This document shows, in pieces, positions 57,259-64,000 of a stretch of DNA of 64,000 nt. How positions within the stretch are numbered: position 1 is the first letter of the stretch; each line of letters opens with the position of its first letter. Under the pieces are notes generated by a model. That model was given only the letters and a program-made list of their open reading frames with translations. It was not told the DNA's origin and did no database searches. The stretch is taken from contig KQ482003.1 of assembly GCA_001430745.1 (NCBI GenBank), positions 147,840 to 211,839 of the forward strand, written 5' to 3'. Source of the DNA: Auxenochlorella pyrenoidosa. Lineage: Eukaryota > Chlorophyta > Trebouxiophyceae > Chlorellales > Chlorellaceae. A program made the translations under genes and the position numbers.

Positions 57259-58566
57259 TCATGGCTCCGCCACCATCTCTTCCTGCTTGGGCGCCGCCGT
57301 GGGGGGCGGCTCCTTCCTCACCACAGCCACGTGCTGGTCCCACGGGTCAAAGGGCTGCACCAGGCTGTCGGTCACGTTGCGAGCCTGCCAGCAGGGCGGG
57401 CCGGGTGTTGTGTGTATCACTATGTGAGCGAGGCAGCGGACCTTGTGGCGCGGTGAGGCGGCAGCTCGCCTGGCACCCTGGGACCTCTTGCCTGCTGCAC
57501 GCCCGACTGCCATGTAAAAACACCTTCTGTCCTCCGTGACTCGTGCAAGGAGCAGGGCCGCCTCTGCCTGCCATGTGGGGAGGCATGGTCCCCTCATTCC
57601 TGCCCCTCCGCCCCTGCCCTCCGCCCCTGCCTGCCTGCCGCGGCCGGCTCCCCACCTGCAGCTCGGCAGCCTCCTGGCACAGCGCCAGCATGGACAGGCA
57701 GCCAAAGGTGTGCACCAGGAAGTCGGAGGGCGTGCCCTGGCCCATGCTCAGGGGCACCTGGGGCAGCCCGTATGTGTCCCTCAGCGCCTTGCGCGTGGGT
57801 CCCGCATACAGCTGCGGGGGCTGGGCCAGGGGGGCCATCAGTGCGCGCCCTCTGCCCGCTTCACGAGTCACAGGCGCAGGGCAGGGGTGTGGATCTGGGC
57901 TGCAGTGGCCAGGTAAACAGCCTCTGAGACCGCCTCATGCCCCGGCATGGTCTCTCAATCCGCATGCAGGCACTGCCCCGCCAGCCGCCCCCTTCCTCAC
58001 CCCTTGCAGAGCACAGCAGGATGCCAGGGCGTAGTGAATGCAGTGGCCGCAGCAGTCCCCGCCGTGCACCTGCAAGTGCAACGGTGGTCTGTGGCCGCCT
58101 TCAGGCAACAAAGCTAGGGAGGAGGAAGGTGTGTGCTGCAACTGGCATGCATACAGTGGGTATGGGCAGTTGACTGCTCGCGGCTTTGCTTGCCAAAGTC
58201 AAGTTATCTTACCTTACTGGCATTCAGCCCAAACTGCACGCTAGGGCAGCAGCATGTGAGACAGCCTATGTGGGCAGGAACACGGCGGTGGATGGTGGTG
58301 AACCAGCAATGGCACATAATTCGTGGGGAGGGACAGTAGCCCCGGCCAGCGCTGGTGCTGCCACGTCGGCAGGTGGGGCCCAGGGGTTTCGAGCCGTCCC
58401 GCCCCAAGACCAACGCAAATTTCACCACCCACGCGACATGGGTGAGACAAAAGTGAAGCTCAGGGCGTGCACTGAGGGTGAGCACAGGGGTGTGGCGTGT
58501 CCTCTCACAAGTGCCGGGGCTGCTGCAAGGGCTGAGCAGCTCCTGTTTCCATGCTTCCTGCGCCAT
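57259..58566 (-). CDS. PLAC8-family cysteine-rich membrane protein
   Basis: Five exons, 58509-58566, 58213-58265, 58001-58069, 57656-57811 and 57259-57384 (phases 1, 0, 0, 0), give 153 aa. The start MAQEAWKQELLSPCSSPGTC runs into CLTCCCPSVQFGLNASKVHGG, the exact PLAC8 entry pattern (W..dLfsC..dpgtCcltCwCPcvtFGrnae). It continues DCCGHCIHYALASCCALQG, a hydrophobic Cys-rich segment, then PTRKALRDTYGLP, and LVHTFGCLSMLALCQEAAELQ, the PLAC8 end box. The usual CC.CALCQE.REL is altered: one Cys of the box is missing and RE is AA. A 50-residue Pro/Glu tail follows. Plant members (FW2.2, PCR) control organ size or transport cadmium/calcium; role here is unknown. The call is firm because every exon lands on a family motif. 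Confidence 0.88.
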
Positions 58567-60562
58567 TTTCACGTCGGCCGGGACGGTGTTCAGAGATCTA
58601 GGAGAGAGGGGAGGGCAGCGGACAAAAAGGCGCTGGACGACCCAGCAACCCGCGAACAAGCGCTGCAATGCAGCAGATGCTGATAATTGGGCCTCAAGGT
58701 TCTTTCGGGCAGGCTTGAAGGCAGATCGGACCATCTCTCCTGGCGCCGGAGCCAGCAGCACTCATAGCACAGCGTCGCACCAGCGCTGTGCTACATCTCT
58801 TTTCCTGTAGATAGTTTCCATGGGATGCAGCCTCACCTGATACGGGAAGCAATGCCCAGCATAAGTGACCTTCACCACCACAATGACTTGCTCTGTAGAT
58901 ACAGAGTTACACGTGGCACACACGAATCGCACACATCTGGCACGCCCGGAGGTGGGCGGCAGGCCAGGACAGAGGAAAAGGGAGGAATGGGCAGACGCAA
59001 GGGAAAGTGTGGGACATGGGCATTTGATCCGTTCGTTTGGAGGAGGAACAGGAGTGAGGGAGCAAGAGGGGCGAGCGGAAAGCGGCAGTATTTTTTTTGG
59101 CGGTCCGAGGGCAGCCGGCTTTTTGCTTTTCTGTGTTGAGCGCATGGCAGGGGGCGCCGCGCGTTGCAAAACTGGGAGCACCGGAGACATGGGAATACGA
59201 GATACGCTGGAGGGGAATTGAGGGCAGTGCGGTTTGATGAAAGCGAAGCTTCGACGCCTGGAGGAGGTTGATCCGGTCACACGGGCGGGGAATGTCTGGG
59301 GCCAGCCGGCAGCAAACAAACGAGCGGACAAACAAGGGAAGCGGGCAAATGGACGCAGGGGGGTGGCAGGGCGGGGTGGAGCCTGAGGCTTAAGAGCACG
59401 CACGCTGGGATGGGGACGGCGGGTATGGGTGGGCAGACAGGCGGGCAGGCCGCGCCACAGCCAGCAGGCTGATGGACCAGAGCAGGGGGCACCTGCAAAA
59501 CGAAGGGGCGGGGTGCAGCAGCCGTGGGTGAGGTCAGGCACAGCAGCTTGCCCAACCAGCCACAAGTGCTCAACAACAGGCAAGCAGCCTTGGGAACGCC
59601 CTGCTGCACTCGAGCCCCAGCCCCTCACCTGGTCCAGGCACAGCGCCCCGCCGTTGCCGCGCTGAGTGGAAGAGAGCGCAGCACTCACTCATCGCTCCCC
59701 CGGGGGTGAGGGGCCGTGGGGGCCGGGCCCGTGGCGCAAGGAGCAGAGGGAGCGAGAAACATGTTTGTGGTGTGATCCAGGGAGAACGAAAACGGTGTAA
59801 TCAAAGAATTGAAGATTGAAGACAGGCCAGCAGGGGGAACGGGTGTGTGGGGGGAGAGAGTGCAGGCTGCAGGGTACAGTGGCGCACGTGGGCGCGACAG
59901 CAGCAGGGCGGCGGGTCCGGTGGGCAGCGGGCCGCGCGCCAGCCGACAGCAGCCAGGGCGCCCCCGGGCGCGACAGGCCCCAGGGGTGCACAGCGCCGGC
60001 TTTCCGCCTAAACAGGTCTATCAAGGGGTACAGAACAATAGCGCGGGTGCAGACGAAAGCAGGTGGAAAACAGGCGCAGCAGTGGTGTGTTTTCGAGGCA
60101 GGGCGGTAGTTGGGGCGCAAGGCGCGGGCGCGCCACACTGCGCACGCGATTCGGGAGAAAAAAATGGGCCGCACTGCACGACCACCAGCGCGGCGCGCAA
60201 AACTGGGGCCCCGCGGCGGGGCATGCGCGCGGCCGCGGGGGGCGCACCACGCCGGCGGGCACGCGCAGCGGGCAGCCAACCTATGTGCAGACTGCGCGGA
60301 GGAGCCCTAGCTAGCAACTGACTGGTGGGAGAGGGGTGAGAGGTGGCGCTGGGGAAGTTCTGTGTAGGTGGCATGCGTCCATGGGCTCTCGGTTATGGCT
60401 GGGATGGGGGCTGGCGGGCACAGCGGGACGGGGCGGGTGACGCTGGGCTGACGTGTGGGGGGGCGCCATCGCGGCGGCGGGCGGCTACGTGCCAAAAGGC
60501 CGCGTGCAGGGCGGCAGAAAGAGGCAGCGGCACTGGCGAGGGGGCCCACCCCAGGGGCCGCT
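58567..60562. other. Long spacer, probably 3' UTR of the Gln-rich gene
   Basis: Almost 2 kb between the PLAC8 start (minus) and the stop of the next minus-strand gene. A TTACA at 58907-58911 (minus TGTAA) would give the upstream gene a 1.65-kb 3' UTR and leave about 340 bases for the PLAC8 promoter. A minus-strand 308-codon frame at 58762-59688 lies inside but reads as repeat-like Pro/Ser-rich sequence without a recognisable domain. Confidence 0.45.
58907..58911 (-). other. TGTAA poly(A) signal (TTACA on plus)
   Basis: Candidate 3' end for the Gln-rich gene whose stop is at 60563, if no gene lies between. Confidence 0.4.
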
Positions 60563-63332
60563 TCAGAAGCCGGTGCCCAGGCGCAGGCCGGCCAGGTAGG
60601 AGCCAAAGGGGTCGTTGCGGTCGCCCTGCAGGCGGGGGGGGCGCGCGGCCGCGGGCAGGGCCTGGGTCAACCCTGGGGCATCAATGCTACGCACGCCCTT
60701 GTGCACCCCGCTCCCGGGCCGGAGCACCACAGCCCGCGACGCGTGCGGGCCAACAGCTGGTACAACCAACTGGGCACAGCTGCCGCCGCACCCACCTGCG
60801 CGTTGCCCCACAGCGAGGCCAGGTCGGCGGAGGCCGGAGGCTGCTGCTGCAGCTGCTGCTGCGTGCCAGCGGCGGCGGCCATCCCGGCGCCCGCAGACGG
60901 GGCGCTGCCCACAATGACCGAGGGCGGGGCGCTGCCGCGGCCGCCGGCGTTGGGGTCGCCGCCCAGGCTGAGCTTGGAGTCGAGCTCGTCGGGCAGGGAG
61001 GCGCCGCCCCACAGGTGGTAGCCCTCGCCCTCGCCCTCGGCGCCGGGGTCGGACCTGGCGTGGGGGAGGGGGGCGTCGAGGCCGAGGGAGGGGTTGGTGG
61101 TGGTGGGGTGGGGGTGGCGGGGAGAAGGCTGAGGTGCCAGGCTGGGGCGGGCAGCGGGCACGCGGGACTGGCGGCGGCGCGGGGCGGGCGGGTGCTCACT
61201 TGGGGCGCGGCGGCGCATCGCCAGCGGCGCCTGCGCCGCCCGCCGCATCCATCTCCAGCTCCCCCAGCAGCTCGCCCTCCTCGACGGGGCCGGCGGCGCC
61301 GAAGAAGCCGTACTGGCTGGCGTCAAACTGGGCGGCCATCTGCTCCACCTTGGCACGCAGCGCGGCCTCGTCTGCGGCAGCCAGGCAGGCAGGGCGGGCA
61401 CGGGCGGGAGGCGCGTCAGGGACCGGCGGCAAGCGGGAGCGCGACAGCAGCCGCCGCTGTGGCCTCGGCGGCAGCCCTTGCAGCGTGCAGGCGCGGGCTG
61501 GCGCGCTCACCGATGGCCTGCTTGGGCGTCGGCTCCTCCTCAGTGTCCAGGGGGAAGTCGTCATCGTCCCCGCCCGCGGTGCTGGCCTGCTCAGAGGCGG
61601 CGCGAGCCGAGGCGGCGCGCGCCACGGCAGCGGCGCCCGCCGAGCCCAGCGCGGCGGCGGCGGCAGAGGCGTGGGAGTGGGCGGGGGAGGCCGGGGCTGG
61701 CGGGGTGGGGGCGCCCAGCGAGCCGGGGGCGGAGGGGAGGCTGCCGGGCAGGCCGATGGGCATGGCAGGCGACATGCTGCCAGCCTGAGCACCTGCAGGC
61801 AAGGAGCAAGGTTGGGGCGAGCACGAAAATCGCAGATGGTTGAACCTGCTGTTGCGCAGCAAGGAGTTGAGAGCAGCAAAAGGGGGACGGCCAGATGCAG
61901 ATGCAGAGGCGGACAGCGACTGCCCACCAGGCGTGCCGGCACGGGCAATCTCCATCTCTGCGCGGTGCGCCTCGGCCACGATCTTCACATCTGCAGGAGG
62001 GCGGGCAGTATTGTTGAGCATCAGCTGCGAGTCCAGAGTCCCACCAGCGCATAGCATGCACCCACTTTGTTCAGCACGCTCAACACCAGCCTCGCGGCTG
62101 CGCCGGGGTGGGGCCTCACCCGAGGCGCTCAGCCCGCCCAGCAGGCCGGCGTTGACGGCTGCCTCAACCGTGATGTTCAGCTGGGCCAGCGTCTTGCCAA
62201 TATCTTGGAGGGTCTGAATGGGGTCGCTCTGGCCGTCACCGCCCGGGCGGCCACCCAGCCCGGCTAGCGCGCCTGCGACAGCGGGCGGCCGCGCCGCCTG
62301 CTGTGGAGGCAGAGGCGGGCGCTGCCCGCCCAAGGCCGCCAGCAAATTAGCCTGCTGCAGCTGCTGCTGCTGCTGCTGAGGGGTGGGCGCGCGTTGCAGC
62401 TGCTGCATGGCCGTGGCCTGCTGCGCTTGGCCCAGGAAGGCGGCGCCGTTGGCCAAGCCGGGCGGCCCCACGCGCTGCTGCAGCTGCAGGCCGGCACCCA
62501 GGTTGGGCGCCAGGCCCTTGTGCTGGCCGCCCGCCTGCAGCGCGCTCAGCAGCGCAGCCTGCTGCTGCGCCGTCATGGACCCGCCGGGGGCGGTGGGCGG
62601 GGCAGCGGGGGCAGCCGGCTTGTTCAGCAGGCCAAGCTGCTGCAGCTGCAGCAGCTGCTCGGCGCTGAGGCCGGTGCCCGCAACGCCGCCACCGGCCTGC
62701 GGCATCCTGAGGCCTGCACACACGGCGTCCAGGAGGGGCTCAGATGACCCCATGCATGTGGCACCATGACAGTCAGCCAGTTCATTCAGTGGGCTGCCCG
62801 TGCTAGGCAGAGTGAAGGCAGCAAGGCAGTGCAGCGACACAAGGGTCTCACCCTGGGCTTGCAGGGTGGCCTGCTGGCGCTGCATTGCAATAAGTGCCTC
62901 GCTCTGCAGCTGCGAGGGTGGGCGCTGGCCCAGGCCTGCAGCCTGCAGCCCATTGGCACGGAGCGCCTGGCTGAGTAGCTGCTGCTGCTGGGCCTGCTGC
63001 AGGGCCTGGTTCTGCTGCGCATGCAGCGCCTGCAGCTGCTGCGCAGCGGCATTGCCGCCGCCGCCCAGCAGCGCCGCCGCGAGCGCAGGGTTCAGGCCAG
63101 CGCCGCCGCCCAAGCCGCCCGCGCCGGGGCGCATGGCCGCCGCGGCGGCTGCCGTGTTGAGCTGCTGCTGCAGAGCTAGGTTGTTCAGCTGCCCCTGCAG
63201 CAGCTGGTTCTGCTGCGCAGCAGTCAGGCCCTGTGCAGCGCGGGTGAGGGCAGCCTGGTTTAGCAGCTGCTGCTGCTGCTGCTGGAGGATCGCAGCATTC
63301 TGCTGCTGCTGCAGCTGCAGGCCAGCGGCCAC

Positions 63333-63368
<36 letters not shown>

Positions 63369-64000
63369 CAGGGCATGCTGCAGCAGCGCGGCGTTCTGCT
63401 GGGTCAGGCCGCCAAGGCTGGGCTGCTGCTGCCCCTGCAGTGCCTGCACACAGCAAAGCATGGGATAGGGTGAAGGATCAGTGAGGGGTAGCGAGCAGAC
63501 AGCAGGGGGTTGTGGCCCCCAGGAGTGGCCAGGCTTGCAGGGCACTGGCAACGAGCTGCCAAAGCAGCCAACTGCATCCCAGCAGCCCCTCACCACGTTG
63601 CGCAGCAGCGTCTGCTGGCGGATGGCCGCGGCCTGTGCAGCCTGCGCCGCCTGCGCGGCGGCCTGCAGGTTGGCCAGCGACGCAGCTTGCTGCTGCTGCT
63701 GCTGCTGCTGGCCAAAGCCACTGGCTGCCTGTGCACGCTGCGCCGCAAGGTGCTGCTGCAGCAGCTGTTGCTGCGCAGTGGTGGTGCCAGGGGGCAGCCC
63801 GTTCTGCAAGCCATGCAGCCCCTGCGGAGTCGGCCCGCGCTGCTGCTGCAGGTGCGCCGGCAGGCCGCCCTGCAAGCCCTGCAGCGGGTTGGGCGACGCG
63901 CCGCGGCCGAGGCTGCCCTCAAAGCTCTGTGACAGCCCGGGCATGCCGCCCAGCATGTTGGAGGGCCCGGTGGATGGTGGACGGGGGATGCTGGCGCCCA
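60563..64000 (-). CDS. Gln/Ala-rich nuclear-type protein of unknown family (5' partial)
   Basis: Eight exons fit with consistent phases: 63594-64000 (open to the window edge), 62852-63443, 62120-62713, 61928-61990, 61511-61792, 61200-61371, 60796-61054 and 60563-60625. The frame is open upstream of ATG 63956, so the start may be outside. The first 600 residues are dominated by Gln runs with Leu and Ala (for example LLQHALQQQQQ). The conserved-looking parts are IQTLQDIGKTLAQLNITVEAA, DVKIVAEAHRAEMEIARAG, EAALRAKVEQMAAQFDASQY, GYHLWGGASLPDELDSKLSL, and a last exon DPFGSYLAGLRLGTGF. An acidic DDDDFPLDTEEEPTPKQAIG lies in between. The Gln-rich plus acidic layout suggests a transcriptional co-regulator; this is inference from composition. 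Exon model is good; identity is unknown. Confidence 0.7.
63337..63368 (-). repeat. CAG/CAA-type poly-Gln repeat
   Basis: CTG/TTG trinucleotide run on the plus strand, read as mixed CAG/CAA Gln codons in the Gln-rich gene. Similar shorter runs occur at 63260-63310 and 63690-63712. Confidence 0.8.

Noticed and set aside
58762..59688. 308-codon minus-strand frame
   Set aside because: Pro/Ser-rich, no motif, sits where the 3' UTR of the Gln-rich gene is expected. GC-rich DNA has many chance frames of this size.
1..64000. CRISPR arrays, insertion sequences, rRNA or tRNA genes
   Set aside because: The repeats seen are coding trinucleotides, minisatellites or intronic simple repeats. No spaced-repeat array, terminal inverted repeats with a transposase, or cloverleaf was found by eye.

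Overview
This is nuclear DNA of a GC-rich green alga, most like a trebouxiophyte of the Chlorella/Micractinium type. The evidence is: many short spliced introns with GT-AG (and unusually many GC-AG) ends, long (CAG)n/(GCN)n tracts that encode Gln and Ala runs, TGTAA sites downstream of several stops (the chlorophyte poly(A) signal), chloroplast-transit-like N-termini, and plant-type families (AP2/ERF, B3-like, PLAC8, chloroplast TyrP-type transporter). No rRNA, tRNA, transposon or CRISPR array was recognised. Gene models were built by hand by joining exons whose phases match; exon ends are inferences from sequence, not RNA-supported.

Layout. 1-0.5 kb: 3' end of a gene (+). 0.8-11.4 kb: three AP2-type transcription-factor genes. 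Two are head-to-head (4796 minus, 4968 plus); the third is downstream on the plus strand. Two of the three also carry B3-like domains, a RAV-like AP2+B3 build, and the third gene has its B3-like domain duplicated in tandem. 12-14 kb: an unrecognised Ala/Ser-rich protein. 14.1-16.1 kb: AlkB-family 2OG-Fe(II) dioxygenase. 16.5-24.8 kb (minus): a 28-exon gene for a secreted protein with LGFP repeats and a papain-like Cys-His-Asn/Asp peptidase domain. 26-31.4 kb: CCCH zinc-finger/long coiled-coil protein. 31.7-34.4 kb: plastid-type aromatic amino-acid transporter. 34.7-36.0 kb (minus): divergent PCNA-fold clamp. 36.35-47.3 kb (minus): a giant 24-exon gene (about 2,250 aa) with acidic repeats, a Plus3-like region, an RS-rich region, an internally duplicated module and a CCCH finger. 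48.0-52.2 kb: three small or unrecognised genes. 52.5-56.6 kb: MFS transporter, containing the 630-base N gap in one intron. 57.3-58.6 kb (minus): PLAC8 protein. 60.6-64 kb (minus): Gln-rich protein running off the window.

The neighbours do not form a pathway; this is ordinary eukaryotic gene order with mixed strands. The most unusual items are the AP2/B3 cluster, the LGFP-peptidase fusion, the giant duplicated-module protein and the density of GC-AG introns.
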